A stretch of DNA of 64,000 nucleotides, from NCBI GenBank assembly GCA_002633025.1, contig NMRB01000082.1, positions 503,080 through 567,079 of the forward strand, written 5' to 3'. Positions 1-11,613 of this stretch are shown piece after piece. Each line of letters opens with the position of its first letter. Positions within the stretch are counted from its first letter, which is position 1. Source of the DNA: Notospermus geniculatus (lineage: Eukaryota; Nemertea; Pilidiophora; Heteronemertea; Lineidae). The notes under the pieces are model-generated. The model searched no databases and was not told where the DNA came from. It saw nothing but the letters and a program-made list of their open reading frames with translations. Both the position numbers and the translations under genes were made by a program.

Positions 1-761
1 TTCACAGTTCACATATCATAAATATACCCAAATGGCACTTTGATTGCTGGCGATTCACAGATTTTTTACGTAATTTAGCAAAACGCCAAACGTTCTCACA
101 ATTGTACTTACCATTCATGCGCCTTTCGTGCCGTTCTGCCTTGCTTCTGGGCATGCGCAGTTTGTAGAATTCCTGACCATACCTACCTACCCAGGCACCC
201 AGGACAGGCCTCCATTCTTGTGATTTCGACAAATAACACATAATAACTCGTAAAATTTTATCCATTGGCATTTTATTCATCGAGGAAAAACAAAAACGGT
301 ACAGAGGCGGTTAAAAATATTATTTTGCTCGGCAATCTGGTTTATTTTTCAAGTTCTCGAAGTTACGAAATGGAGACCTCCATGCTCAGGCCCTTTCCAT
401 TCAGCCAATGAGAAATCGGGAATTTCATCACATGGGAAAGACATGTGCTTTGTGCCTAAAAATAGAATACGGCCGAAATTGCAAGAAAATTGCTTCAAAT
501 TCACCGAACCGCACAGAATTTTGATTATTCGTTGTGTCGCAGACCTGGATTGAATGACCACAAAAAGAATTGTGGCAATGGATTGTCCGTTCTTTGGGCC
601 GTTTGGCGGGATTCGCGTCCTAATCGCCTGGGCATGAAAAGATCAGAAGAATTCCAGTGATCTCAATATGGTCACCACACGGTGTGTGTGGTGACCATAA
701 TAAGATTAAGTGCTGTTTTGAATTGTGCAATTGTGAATCAGAGGATTGGATTATGACATAC
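1..761. other. No gene assigned; hairpin at 668-701
   Basis: This lies downstream (3' side) of the last GTSE1-like exon I can place. It should be intron or contain the missing 3' exons, but no acceptor followed by a convincing GTSE1 C-terminus (LIDL-type clathrin-binding repeats in vertebrates) was seen. Around 668-701 the words TATGGTCACCACAC and GTGTGTGGTGACCATA form a short near-perfect hairpin, perhaps a foldback element remnant. Confidence 0.4.
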
Positions 762-3700
762 CTTTTCTTAGCTTTGACTGGCGAGCAGGAGTTCGGGAGG
801 AGGCATTTTGGTTTAATCTGTTTATCCTTCCTATGTGGAGTTGGAACCGCATTGTGCGTCGACGATGAGGACTTGTTCGGTGATGAGGTCGAGCCAAGAC
901 TACTGGTGCTCCCCCCACTGCTTTTGCGAGGGGCCTTTTCAGCTGGTCGATTGATAATGGCAGGCTTGTTTTCTTTACCATATGATGTACCAATACCTGA
1001 AAGAGAAGAAAGGCCTGCAAATATTTGGAGGCATATTTTTATTTTCTTGAACTTGCATTCTTGAACTTGGAATTTTATCCCTGCTGAGCCCACCATGTCA
1101 AATTTGGCTCATCATCTGTTACCTTGTTCACAACACCTTCAGAGAACTTTATACAAATCGGTATTTTGACCAGTTCCACATCCTTTTAAAATTGTCTGTG
1201 CTTCAGTCATATGGATGGAAGATAGGGAGTGAACTTGCAGATCAACAAACTATATCGATGTAGATAAGATCCACAAGATTGCTACCGGTATGTCTGGATG
1301 TGTATATCTTACCAGATGTCCTACTATTCTTAATGGATGTTTGTCCTTTAATGGGGACAGTTGCCTTCATTGGTCCCTTCTTGGCATCAGTCGCAGATGG
1401 CTTTGTTCGGCCAGTGACAGTTTTACTCGGCATTGCAGTTTTATTTGGCAGGGTGCTTGGCTTCAGTAGCGATGACTTGGCCAATGAAGACTGTATGGCT
1501 CCTGTATTTGGTTTGGACTTTGACAAGTTTGAAGGTCCTTGCTTCTTGGTACCTCTACTACTAGGCTGAAATGATATCATCTCTCTGTAAATTTATTTGC
1601 TATTTTTATTTACGGAATACGGCAACATCACTGTCAAGGAAATGAAATTAAAACTGGCAAATAAATTCAAAATTTTTTCATCAAGTCATACAATGTGTAA
1701 CTGTAAATTCTATCTCAAGTTGAAAGTACATTTTGATAGGAAATCTACCATGTATTCACTGATGTCAAGAGTGTGGCCTACAGTCAAGATATATGCAAAA
1801 CAAGTCTAGATTTACCGGTACCTGAAATTTCGGGCTTGGAAGAGATCTCTTGTTGTTGGTCGGGAATCCTGAGCTGATGGACGAGGCACTACTAACATCA
1901 GAAGCGGTGCTACAGGTGTCAATGTCAGATCCAAGGCTGCTTGTTCTCTGTCTCTTCAGGGGGCTGTATTTCTTTGGTGCACGAAATGTGGGCTGAAATT
2001 TGACACCAAGTACTTAGAGAGATGAACCCATGTTAAGCCCATGTTAAGGTCTGATTTGTATCAGAGTTCAAGATCATCATACCCCAAAACAAAAGACTGA
2101 TAGCTCAGTCACATCTCACTATATTCTGTCCAACCCATGACCCACAGCTCAGTTTTAATTCCCGAAGTATAAATATACTCACAGCTCCTGTAGTTCCTGT
2201 TTTCGGCTTCTGCAATCCACTTTTCCTCGAATTAGGTGGACAAAGTTTAGAACTAGGTTTAGATCTACAACTTCGCTCATCTTTTGTTTTTTCCACAGTT
2301 TTTTTAGCCGAAAATAACTTCACACCTTCCGGCGATGTAGGTAGTTCTCCCATGGGCAGAGCCACAGTTGAATCTTTGAGACCAAGTTCCACTTTGGACT
2401 TTGGACTACCGAAATCTAGTTTGACCCGTGGCAAACCAAATTCATCCCGGTTATCAGATTTTCCCACATTTCTACTGTTCTTAGCACTCTTTCTTATGCT
2501 ATCCTTCAGAGAAACTTTTGGGAATGCTTTTTTCTTTTTGTCTGAGACCGATAATGCACTGATACGACATGCCAGGATGTTAGCCTCTTTACAAAGTTCT
2601 GCAACTTGTTCAGGATTCAGAGGACTGAGCGGTTTGTATTCCGGAGATTTTGCTATGTCAACTGCAACTGAAACGCATGCCTCGGTGAATCCAACAGGAC
2701 CAAAAAACACTTCCTCGTCCTCATCTTCTTCTTGGCTGCAAAAGCAAGGCGATTTCAATTGCAATAAATTCTAGTGAAAAGGAAACAATTTCCAAAGTTC
2801 ATCATACATGGAATCCAAATTTAGGATTGGAAGCAATGATGATGATGGAAGGAATGCAGCAGTGAACAACACAATTCCATTTCTTTACCGGGACAAATCA
2901 ATAAACCATGGGTATCAAAGGCCTCATCTGAAACATCTATACCTACCTGACCTCAGGTGACAGAGCTAAGTCAAAGTCAAACACTTCCTCATCTAAGTTC
3001 TTTATATCTGCAAAAGACAGGAAAACATAAGAGATCTGATTCTATTACATGGATTTGAATTATTAAAAACCTGAAAAAGCAGGGTGATGATGGTGAAGAG
3101 TTACATGTTACATGTAACTCCTAAGGAAGAGGATGGATGTCAATCTCTCCTTCAGATAACCACAAACTGCTAGGAATTTGTGCGGTGGTCTAGGAAAACC
3201 CGGCAGAAGTCGCTGAATGATCAACAAGGGTTGTCAGATTGCCTGTGCATTGATCTACTAGGCCTAGCTACTGTTTAGCTGTTGCGTAGTACAAGTCAGC
3301 TATTGAAATATGGGGTTCACCAAGGCCATTAACACTTTCCTCAAATCAACATCCCTTGGGTTTTCCTAGACCGCCACACATTTGTCTATCCTCAAATTCA
3401 GTTCTTCAGCTATACAATACAATTCAGGTGGTAAGCAGGTGAGCTAAAATTAAAATTACAGTGGAACCTCTCTATTAAGGACACCTCTGGGACTGACGAA
3501 TGCTGTCCTTAATTGAGAGGTGTCCTGATTACAGAGGTCAACATGAATAGAAATGGTCAGTTTGGGACTGAAATTTGGTGTGCTTAATAGAGAGGTGTCC
3601 TCCTGGCAGAGGTGTCCGTTAGGCTTCCTGTACATAGAAGTATACGGTATACGAAACAGCCGGTAAACAATGGCTTCACGGCCGTGAATCCTCGGGAAGC

Positions 3701-4654
3701 CTTTGTTAATCGGTGTTTTCGTATACCGTATACTTCAATGTAAGGGAAGCCTTAAGGGAGGTTCCACTGTATATTTCCCACAGCCAATACCCAGGCATAC
3801 CTGAACTGATAAATGCATCAATTGAACATAATTCTTCCTTCGCCACCACAGTTGACGTTGAGTCAGCTCGTATGTTCTCACAGCTTGCAGTGCTGTCATT
3901 CAGGTCCAACGGCAAAGGAGGCAGGACAAGTTTTTCATCAAAAACTTTAAATGAAAATGAAGTTAATGTCACAACATGGCAGACAACATCAATACCATAC
4001 ATTGTAATGACTTAAAGACGATGACTGAGATAACAATCATACCTTCAACTTCATTGGTTTCACAATCTTCAGAAATCTCAATCAGAACTCCAGTACCATC
4101 TTCTGAAAAGACAAGTTGAATTTCTGGGTCTTGTACAGTATTGTCAGTTAGGGAAACGGTAGGCTTAGTCAGAAATAGGCAAAGATATTTGCTCAATCTG
4201 ACTAGGTAGGCCCCTAGAGTAGAGGTCTCCCTAGGCCTATTTGTCATATCATTTACCGGCGTCGTAACCCTGTTGGGTTTTTGCCGGAGGTATGGAGTCC
4301 ACGACAGGCTACAGTCCACCTGTGTGGGGTCTTTTACTTGCCCTGGCATAGACACTCAGGTACAAGGGACCACGGCTTTTAGTCCCATCCGACGGACCCT
4401 CGAGTTTTTCACATTCTGTTTCACAATTATATGCCTTCGTCGCCCGGAGTCGAACCCACGCCGACCCACTGCACAGTTTGGAAGTCAAGCGCGCTAACCA
4501 CTCGACCACCGGGCTTAGACAATTTGTCTACTCTCGTTTCGATCTCATGTCTGTGAGACTGAAGTCTGTCTGTGTAGGCCTACCTAATTTATGATGTAGC
4601 TATGTCATGTGGAATGTGGGCCTAGGCCTACTACTTACCACCAGCACTGGCCAT
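762..4654 (-). CDS. GTSE1: GTSE1-like protein (G2 and S phase-expressed), 3'-incomplete
   Basis: Exons in transcript order: 4639-4654 (16 bp, start ATG), 4043-4102, 3801-3944, 2947-3007, 2183-2735, 1822-1992, 1313-1565, 762-1014. All have GT-AG borders and phases that join without a frameshift, giving about 503 codons with the last exon open. Recognition rests on the conserved N-terminal block, where EVFDFDLALSP is followed by an acidic stretch and EEVFFGPVGFTEACVS. This matches the FDFDLSLS...DEVFFGPFGHKERC block of vertebrate GTSE1. The remainder is Ser/Lys/Pro-rich and basic, with motifs such as KKYSPLKRQRTSSLGSD, in keeping with a disordered microtubule-binding protein. Vertebrate GTSE1 is a cell-cycle-regulated microtubule, EB1 and clathrin binding protein that also restrains p53; that role is inferred here. 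The C-terminus is not found in the window. A possible acceptor (TTCTTTCCAG) just upstream of the ATG hints at a 5'UTR intron. Confidence 0.85.
3459..3769. mobile_element. Tc1/mariner-pogo (Tigger-like) MITE with nested foldback
   Basis: The ends are CAGTGGAACCTC and GAGGTTCCACTG, flanked on both sides by TA, the target duplication of Tc1/mariner-pogo elements. It lies in the GTSE1 intron between exons 2947-3007 and 3801-3944. Inside, an inverted pair centred on GTATACGGTATACGAAA near 3640-3740 looks like a second nested foldback. There is no transposase. A similar end word occurs at about 58498. Confidence 0.7.
4250..4516 (-). mobile_element. tRNA-derived SINE in GTSE1 intron 1
   Basis: Read on the minus strand, 4437-4515 is a tRNA-like head. 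It starts GCCCGGTGGTCGAGTGG (A box TGGTCGAGTGG), carries the B box GGTTCGACTCC and ends CCGGGCG, which pairs with the start. The anticodon arm pairs poorly and a further 180 bases follow, including a block ACCACGGCTTTTAGTCCCAT of the kind seen in conserved central domains of animal SINEs. I read it as a SINE, not a working tRNA gene; the exact 3' end is uncertain. Confidence 0.65.
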
Positions 4655-5365
4655 CCTGTTTTGACGTGCTCTGGAAAGAAAACAAACACATATTCAATTT
4701 GTATACTTGGCCTTCACTTAGGCTACAGGCCTGCTACACTGATGAGTGCATTGTGCCCAGTGCATGTGTGACAGTGCAGTGCATGTTGATGATGTGTTGT
4801 GTGAGGGAAGAATGTTTTTTTTGTGTATTTTCAACGTAGTCGAGACAAATTCCCGCGAATTCAACAGGGTACAGACAAAATCAATAACATCAACGCTAAA
4901 ATCCCGGCTAAAATCATCTTTGCAAGCCAGTTTTGTTTTCGTACAATCATTTATTTTACGCTTTTTAGGGGCTTCACGAACACGGAGAATTTTAATTTTG
5001 CCTCGTCGATCACGTGATCAATTTCCTGACCAACCTCGACTTCAGGGTCCTTAATTGGCCACTCGGGGGTCTCATTATACAGTTCAGGGACACTCGAGGT
5101 CTCACTATGCAGTTTAGGGATGTGGCGAAGGCGCGGCGCTCGTCACCAGATTTATGGGTTTCATATTCCAGTCCTGTGACCGAAAAGGTGTGAAAAAGTG
5201 TGAAAGTATGAAAACAGTTGCTAGTATCCATATAACAGCATTCAGTGTGCTGCTGAGGAAACTGCTGCCACGTCACAATAGGCGATAACATAAAATTGAT
5301 TTCTTCCAATCAGTCACCAGACTAGGCTGTGACTAGCTGTCATCCTTTGTGTTTTCTCACCCAAA
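4655..5365. promoter_or_regulatory. Candidate divergent promoter region between GTSE1 and GST
   Basis: These 711 bp separate the start codons of two genes transcribed away from each other. One E2F-like word (TTCCCGCGA) lies at 4850-4858 and three more TTTTCCCGCGC-type words lie in GST intron 1 (about 5577, 5620 and 5673). No TATA box was recognised. Promoter function and E2F control are inferences from position and from GTSE1 being a cell-cycle gene. Confidence 0.4.
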
Positions 5366-8300
5366 ATGCCGAAGTACGTCTTGCATTATTTCAATATGAT
5401 GGGGCGGGCTGAACCCACCCGGTTGGCCTTCGCTCTGGCGGGAGTCGAATACGAGGATAGGCGCTACCAAGGAGAAGAATGGAAAAAGTTTAAATCAAGT
5501 AAGTTCAGGAGATGTTGCTGCAACAGTTTTGCGATTCCTGCGCTGTTTCACGATAAGGGCCCTAACCACTAAGTGTTTTCCCGCGCTTCACGTCAAATGG
5601 AGCCGGATCGAACCACCTGTTTCCCGCGCCGATTTTCACAGCAAACGCAACGGCCACGGACCACTTCGGCTATTTTCCCGCGCACACTTCACGGCGGCAA
5701 GTGAAAGCCCGATAACTACTTCCCCCTCGCTTTCCAAGGGCAAAATGCGTTTTACTCGTGTAATTCTACAGAGCAGGCAGGGGGACAGACATTGTAGGCT
5801 AGTTAAACCTAGCCTTCAATGGTATAGATGCCTACTAGGTCTTCACTCCTGACAGGCATGCGTTTACGCCCCACAGAGAGCCGCCGGCGCGCTATTTATT
5901 GGTTCCTATTACACCCTCACTTCACTCAGATCATTGTGGATTGGATCCAGGCCACCGCCAACAAAAATATGACGGCGAATGTCAAAATTTTACCATTAGT
6001 CTATTTATGTGATTTCAACCTTGTTCAACTTCTCAAGGAATTCGCGTGCACTGTTAGCAGTCACCCGTTGCACAACATCTTATTGATTAATGGTAAATTA
6101 CGTACCGGTAGTAGATCTATGTATGCATGATGATGCTGTGTTGATAGAAACAATTTTAGTATCAGATAACCACAGCGGGTCGATAATTATTTGCAGATCA
6201 CTCACAACATGTAAATCGACGCCTCGGTTCGCTCGTTGGGTGTGTCAGTGAAGGGTCAGCTCCCTATACTACAGTATTTCACCGTTTTGATATACATTGT
6301 ATTACCAGTTTGAGCGCAACATTTTATAAGATACATTGTATATGCCAACTTAACGTGGCCTACGGTCATTTCAGTATAATAGGGAGTTTAAGAAATCAAA
6401 CGATAAACGTGAACTTTACGACAACGTTATTTTTCGTACTACACATTCACTAGATTTAATATTGTATTTTCGGTACAAAAAATAACGTTGTCGTAAAGTT
6501 AACGTTTATCGTTAGATTTCTTAAACTCCCTAATATCTGCAAACATTATTTTTCGCATGAAGCTGGCGAATTCATGACTGTGAGGTCATCTCACTGTGAC
6601 ACGCGCCTCAGGTTTTATCTCCGTGATGAGATCCGAGCAACTCATACTTAAAAGTGCCAATTTTTGCCGAAAAAAAACTGTCAAATTTGAGCAGGAAAAA
6701 CCTGATGCATTACTTGTCATCTAAAGAACGTTTTTGGCTGTTTTCTTCTCAATCCGCCAACTAGTATCCAAAATATACATGAAATTGTGAACAGGCTGTT
6801 CCGTTCAACTGAGCAGGCGATCCGGGATTTTCCCGCCAAAGGCCATCACTCTAGAATACCAGGTACATTTTTCCAGAGACAGATCCTGGTTATTCTTTTT
6901 CCTTCTTTCTCTTATTTCTATCTAGCACTGCACAGTTTATTGTATTACTCCAACCGATAAAAAATTGTAATTTTTTTAAGGAACAATAAACTATTTGTAA
7001 TTTGTAATTTGTGTTCTGCACACTTGGAAATCACACTCGGGTGGTTTTTTTTATTGTATCGCATCCCAAGTCTTGTTGATTTTTTTATCATCAATATCTT
7101 GTTACAGGCACGCCAGTCGGGCAGCTACCCGTCCTAGAAGTGGATGGAAAAATGATTTGTCAGAGTGGTGCCATGTTGAGATACGTCGGTAGCGAATTTG
7201 GTAAGTGGTGTCTTTCCACCAAGCGTTATCGCCCTACCACTTGTTTATCACACAAGAAACGACACTGATATTCAGTTCCACTTCGCGACTCTAGGTGTCG
7301 CGGCGTTCTCCAATTATTTTGTATTGGATGAGAAGAAAGCACCAGGCTATTCTGTTAAAGAAATACCAGAATATCAACATGGTAGTCGATTGTGACGACC
7401 AACTAAAGAGGTCCATGCTGCGTCTCTGATCAAATTATTTCCACCCAACAGGGTTGACTGGTAAAAGCAACTGGGAGAAAGCCAAAGTTGACGAAGTGTT
7501 GGGAATTATCGATGATATTCTCATTGAAATGGTCAAGATGATGCACGCTAAAGATGATGCGAAGGTATGGATCCTGTACGTCTTCCGACACAGGTCTCCG
7601 CTGCACAGGTTACTACGCAGTGTTGACTGAGTACCCCGAAAGATATCGTCACATTCCAGATGCGGCGTCACCGGCGCTCGAATGATGAATCCAAAGACCT
7701 GACAATGCTGTCACCTATCAAAGTGCTTCTGAAACCCGCGGGACTCGAATGTATGAACATTCTGTCTTATAAAGACTCAAAGGACTTCAATATCTTTTCA
7801 GGAGGCCACCAAAAAAACATTTCTTGAGAAACTGTCCAATTTTCTTCAAGCTCTAGAGAAGCTTCTTGCGACTGATGGGTCTGGTTTCTACGTGGGGCCA
7901 GAGGTAGGTCATCCCACGATGCAACTGTAGGCTAGTTACTTAATACGGAGGTTTAGAAATCAAACGATAAACGTAAACTTTACGACAACGTTATTTTTCA
8001 TACCACACATTACCCCGGTAACTAGATTTTATATTGTACATGTATTTCGGTAAAAAAATAACGTTGTCGTTAACGTTTACTTTTATCGTTTGATTTCTAA
8101 ACCTCCCTTGTATCTTGCAGTATGACTGGAACCAGGGTCCTACGTGCACGTGTTCTAGTTAGTGCGACGTTTTCGAGATCTGGTTGGGTGTTTCGAAAGG
8201 CCTAATAAGTTCAACGTTTTCCAATCTCAGCTTCAGTTTTACTTTACCTCATCTTGTTCTTCGATTAAAGCCTCATCTGGTCCCCGATTGCATGCCATTC

Positions 8301-8484
8301 CCGATCATTCTCTCTCCAGGTGACAATCGCAGACCTCTACACCTTACATATCGTCCGTCGGGCGACAGACGGGAACGAGGAACTACTCGCTGACACACCC
8401 AGGGTGGCCGAACATTTAGCCAAGATAGAAAGTTTGCCTAAAATCAGAGAATGGTTAGAGAAACGACCTCCTACTGTCTTGTAA
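5366..8484 (+). CDS. Sigma-class glutathione S-transferase (complete copy)
   Basis: Five coding exons: 5366-5498, 7108-7200, 7452-7564, 7802-7903, 8320-8484. Borders are GT-AG, phases 1,1,0,0, and they give 201 residues plus TAA, the usual size for this family. It is a cytosolic GST. The N-terminal thioredoxin fold begins [19 protein letters not shown] with the catalytic Tyr at residue 8. Exon 2 gives [13 protein letters not shown] and QSGAMLRY, the glutathione-binding loop and the Ser that contacts the glutamyl group. Exons 3-5 are the helical C-terminal domain, ending [10 protein letters not shown], very like the WIKRRPQTKL end of haematopoietic prostaglandin D synthase. Sigma enzymes conjugate glutathione or isomerise PGH2 to PGD2; which applies here is unknown. 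Intron 1 (1.6 kb) and intron 4 carry MITEs. Exons 2-5 recur at 9990-11613. Confidence 0.93.
6380..6532. mobile_element. MITE family A, copy 1 (foldback, GGGAGTTTAAG ends)
   Basis: About 150 bp with 45 bp inverted arms, from TAGGGAGTTTAAGAAATC to GATTTCTTAAACTCCCTA, around a short loop. The equivalent position in copy 2 of the duplicated block (about 9541-9552) reads GTATAATATCTG, an empty site. Comparison fits a TA or TAA target duplication. Confidence 0.85.
7944..8108. mobile_element. MITE family A, copy 2 in GST intron 4
   Basis: Same inverted arms (AAATCAAACGATAAACGT with AACGTTGTCG), but the ends have drifted to CGGAGGTTTAG and CTAAACCTCC. The loop resembles copy 1 and not the element at the matching place in the second block (11076-11233). 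Confidence 0.8.
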
Positions 8485-8536
8485 TTGTCGATAAATGTCA
8501 AACACGTTTTGCAGTGTAAAATGCCGGCCTTCGACT

Positions 8537-8740
8537 AGATTGATTCCCGACCTCACCGCCAGGTTTAAAATACTGAGGTCCGCATTGCCTGTCGTCATCA
8601 ATCGCGTGGTCGTCCGAAAATTCCAAAGCAGCCGGTGAAACGCGCGTTGATTGGTTGAAAAACCAGTCAACGCGTTTTTCGGACGATCACGTGATTACGG
8701 ACGACAGGCGATACCGATCTCGATGTAAATATTCTATCAG
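8537..8740. repeat. Dispersed repeat family C (3' of GST)
   Basis: A segment with the words GATTGGTTG, CGTCATCAATCGCGTGG and CGGACGATCACGTGATTACG; parts of it are inverted with respect to each other. Related copies are at about 11665-11870 (allelic), 16606-16797 and 24708-24860. There is no coding capacity, so it is probably a short non-autonomous element. Borders are approximate. Confidence 0.55.
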
Positions 8741-9101
8741 CGAGCTACACGTAAAAGGAACGAACGCGAGTTGCTCGCTACTAATCTTTCTTTTCCCCAC
8801 CAGATGGAGATACATGTATCTTCTCCCCATTATTACGAGCAACAAAGGAAAGAGCAACATATGGTCATTTGCATTTATCTTATACAGAATACATCTTCAG
8901 TCAGAAACATTACTATCCAAACATTGTTTAATTTTTTTTCTCAAAAGGAAGGTTTAGAAATGATACATCTGCATTATGCATGATAGGGATTTCCGTGTTC
9001 TACACAACCTATGGAAACTAGGGTCATGTGATCAGTCCAGATAGTCCATGCACCGGGTCCTCCTGCGTGCTAAACCATATTTCAGTAGGCATATCCCTTC
9101 A

Positions 9102-9416
9102 TTATTCTAAGAGCGTCTCACTTTTCACGTAGTCCTCTCCCCGCTTTCTCATCGCAGTCCTAAACGCTTTGTTCTGCGCGTAATAAATGAAAGGAAAACA
9201 CGCGACCTGTGCATAGGATATCCATGTTGCTATGACGATAAACAAATGAGGGGCTGATCGGTTGGCGTCGAACATGTTCCAAATTGTCATGATTACATAC
9301 GGAAGCCAGAAGGCTATAAAACAACACGTTACCGTCACGTATAATTGTGTAAGACGCTCGTTTTTATACGTCCGCATTTGTTGCAGTCTGTACGTTGCGA
9401 CCTGAGGCTGATTTCG
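9102..9416 (-). pseudogene. Truncated GPCR copy (C-terminal 105 codons)
   Basis: This matches the last third of the GPCR at 12235-13389: end of intracellular loop 3, TM6, TM7 and the tail ending VKSETLLE. The visible coding sequence is identical in protein and is cut at the n at 9417. It is most likely an allelic fragment left by assembly; there is no sign of decay within it. Confidence 0.85.
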
Positions 9417-9417
9417 N
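9417..9417. other. Single-n assembly gap at duplication junction
   Basis: One n exactly where the two near-identical blocks meet. The left side would continue into the GPCR gene and the right side continues GST intron 1. Confidence 0.95.
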
Positions 9418-9989
9418 GTTGGGTGTGTCAGTGAAGGGTCAGTTCCCTACTACAGTATATTTCACCGTTACCAGTAGTTTGAGCGCAACATTTTATAAGA
9501 TACATTGTATATGCCAACTTACGTGGCCTACGGTCATTTCAGTATAATATCTGCAAACATTATTTTTCGCATGAAGCTGGCGAATTCATGACTGTGAGGT
9601 CATCTCACTGTGACACGCGCCTCAGGTTTTATCATATACCAAGGCTCCGTGAGATCCGAGCAACTCATACATAAGTGCCAATTTTTGCCGAAAAAAAACT
9701 GTCAAATTTGAGTAGGACAAACCTGATGCATTACTTGTCGTCTAAAGAACGTTTTTGGCTGTTTTCATCTCAATCCGTCAACTGGTATGCAAAATATCAT
9801 ACATGAAATTGTGAAGAGGGTGTTCCGTTCAATGAATTTTTGGTTTAACTGAGCAGGCGATCCGGGATTTTCCCGCCAAAGGCCATCACTCATGTGTTCT
9901 GCGCACTTGGAAATCACACTCGGGTGTTTTTTTTATTGTACCGCATCCCAAGTCTTGTTGATTTTTTTATCATCAATATCCTGTTACAG

Positions 9990-11613
9990 GTACGCCAGTC
10001 GGGCAGCTACCCGTCCTAGAAGTGGATGGAAAAATGATTTGTCAGAGTGGTGCCATGTTGAGATACGTCGGTAGCGAATTTGGTAAGTGGTGTCTTTCCA
10101 CCAAGCGTTATCGCCCTAACCACTAGTTTATCACACAAGAAATGATACTGATATTCAGTTCTACTTCGCGACTCTAGGTGTCGCGGCGTTCTCCAGTTAT
10201 TTTGTATTGGATGAGAAGACTAAAGCACTACACCAGGCTATTTTGTTAAAGAAATACCAGAACATAGTAGTCGATTGTGACAACCTCAGAGGTCCATGCT
10301 GCGTCTCTGATCAAATTATATTCCACCCAACAGGGTTGACTGGTAAAAGCAACTGGGAGAAAGCCAAAGTTGACGAAGTGTTGGGAATTATTGATGACAT
10401 TCTCATTGAAATGGTCAAGATGATGCACGCTAAAGATGATGCGAAGGTATGGATTCTGTACGTCTTCCGACACAGATTGATCCAGCGTCTCCGCTGCACA
10501 GATACGCACTGCAGAGTACCTCGAGAGATATCGCCACATTCCAGATGTCGCCACCGGCGCTCGAATGATGAATCCAAGACCTGACGCCGTCACCTATCAA
10601 GTGCTTCTGAAACCCGCGGGACCCGAATGTATGAACATTCTGTCTTATAAAGACTCAAAGGACTTCAATATCTTTTCAGGAGGCCACTAAAAAAACATTT
10701 CTTGAGAAACTGTCCAATTTTCTTCAAGCTCTAGAGAAGCTTCTTGCGGCTGATGGGTCTGGTTTCTACGTGGGGCCAGAGGTAAGTCATCACAGGACGT
10801 ACTCTATTTACTTAAAACCTAGCGTCCACTAGGGCGCGGACAAGACGCGGAATGCGAATTCAGTGAATCCGCATTCATTCGGCAACCTCTCCGCATGTTC
10901 TTGAAAGGTTCCGTTTACTGTCTTTATCATTCCTGAACAGTTCGCGGCATTTCTGCACGTTCGGGAAAGGGTAAAACGACCATTAGGACTTGACGCGGAA
11001 GCAATGCCGAAATGACACATTTGCTTCCCGAACCCTTCCTAATGTTGTCGGCGCTCTAGTGGACGCCACCCATTATAGGGATCAGAGTTTAAGAAATCAA
11101 ACGATAAACGTTAACTTTACGACAACGTTATTTTTTGTGCCGAACATCCATAACAGAATCTGGTGAATTCGCAGTATGAAAAATAACGTCGTCGTAAAGC
11201 TAACGTTTATCGATTGATTTCTTAAACTCCCTATATAGTATCTTGCAGTAAACGACTGATTTACCAGTACAGTGCACGTGCTGCTGTTAGTGACGTTTTC
11301 GAGATCTGGTTAGATGTTGCGGAAGGCCTAAGAAGTTCAACGTTTTCCAGTCTCAGCTTCAGTTTTACTTTACCTCATCATGTTGTTCTTCGATTAAAAC
11401 CTCATCTGGTCCCCGATTGCATGCCATTCCCGATCATTCTCTCTCCAGGTGACAATCGCAGACCTCTACACCTTACATATCGTCCGTCGGGCGACAGACG
11501 GAAACGAGGAACTGCTCGCTGACACACCCAGGGTGGCCGAACATTTAGCCAAGATAGAAAGTTTGCCTAAAATCAGAGAATGGTTAGAGAAACGACCTCC
11601 TACTGTCTTGTAA
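9990..11613 (+). CDS. Sigma-class GST, second copy lacking exon 1
   Basis: Exons 9990-10082, 10334-10446, 10680-10781 and 11449-11613 have the same lengths and phases as exons 2-5 of the GST at 5366-8484. The protein is the same apart from at least one change (LLAADGSG for LLATDGSG). No exon 1 with the catalytic Tyr lies between the gap at 9417 and exon 2, so as assembled it cannot encode a working enzyme. I infer an allele of the upstream gene, truncated by the assembly break. A genuine partial tandem duplicate is the alternative. Confidence 0.85.
10821..11067. mobile_element. Foldback MITE present only in copy 2
   Basis: The ends are AGCGTCCACTAGGGCGC and GCGCTCTAGTGGACGC, about 245 bp apart, in GST intron 4. 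The matching intron in copy 1 lacks it. There is no coding sequence. Confidence 0.75.
11076..11233. mobile_element. MITE family A, copy 3
   Basis: Ends TAGGGATCAGAGTTTAAG and CTTAAACTCCCTA, arms as in the other family A copies. The loop (TCTGGTGAATTCGCAGTATG) is that of copy 4 at 16442 and differs from copy 2, which occupies nearly the same intron position in the other block. Confidence 0.8.

Larger units (their letters stand above)
6236..9416. repeat. Duplicated block, copy 1 (GST exons 2-5 + GPCR 3' end)
   Basis: Copy 1 starts at GTTGGGTGTGTCAGTGAAGG in GST intron 1 and runs to the n at 9417. It matches 9418-12547 nearly throughout, introns and 3' UTRs included. Differences are scattered substitutions, small indels and whole foldback insertions. 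Both borders meet at the assembly gap, which suggests alternative haplotypes placed in tandem and argues against a real duplication. Confidence 0.85.

Noticed and set aside
1-561. C-terminal exons of GTSE1
   Set aside because: Open frames on minus at 2-280 and 349-561 do not resemble the GTSE1 tail and do not show a convincing acceptor plus conserved motif.
4437-4515. Functional tRNA gene on minus strand
   Set aside because: A and B boxes are good but the anticodon arm pairs badly and SINE body sequence follows; better read as a SINE head.
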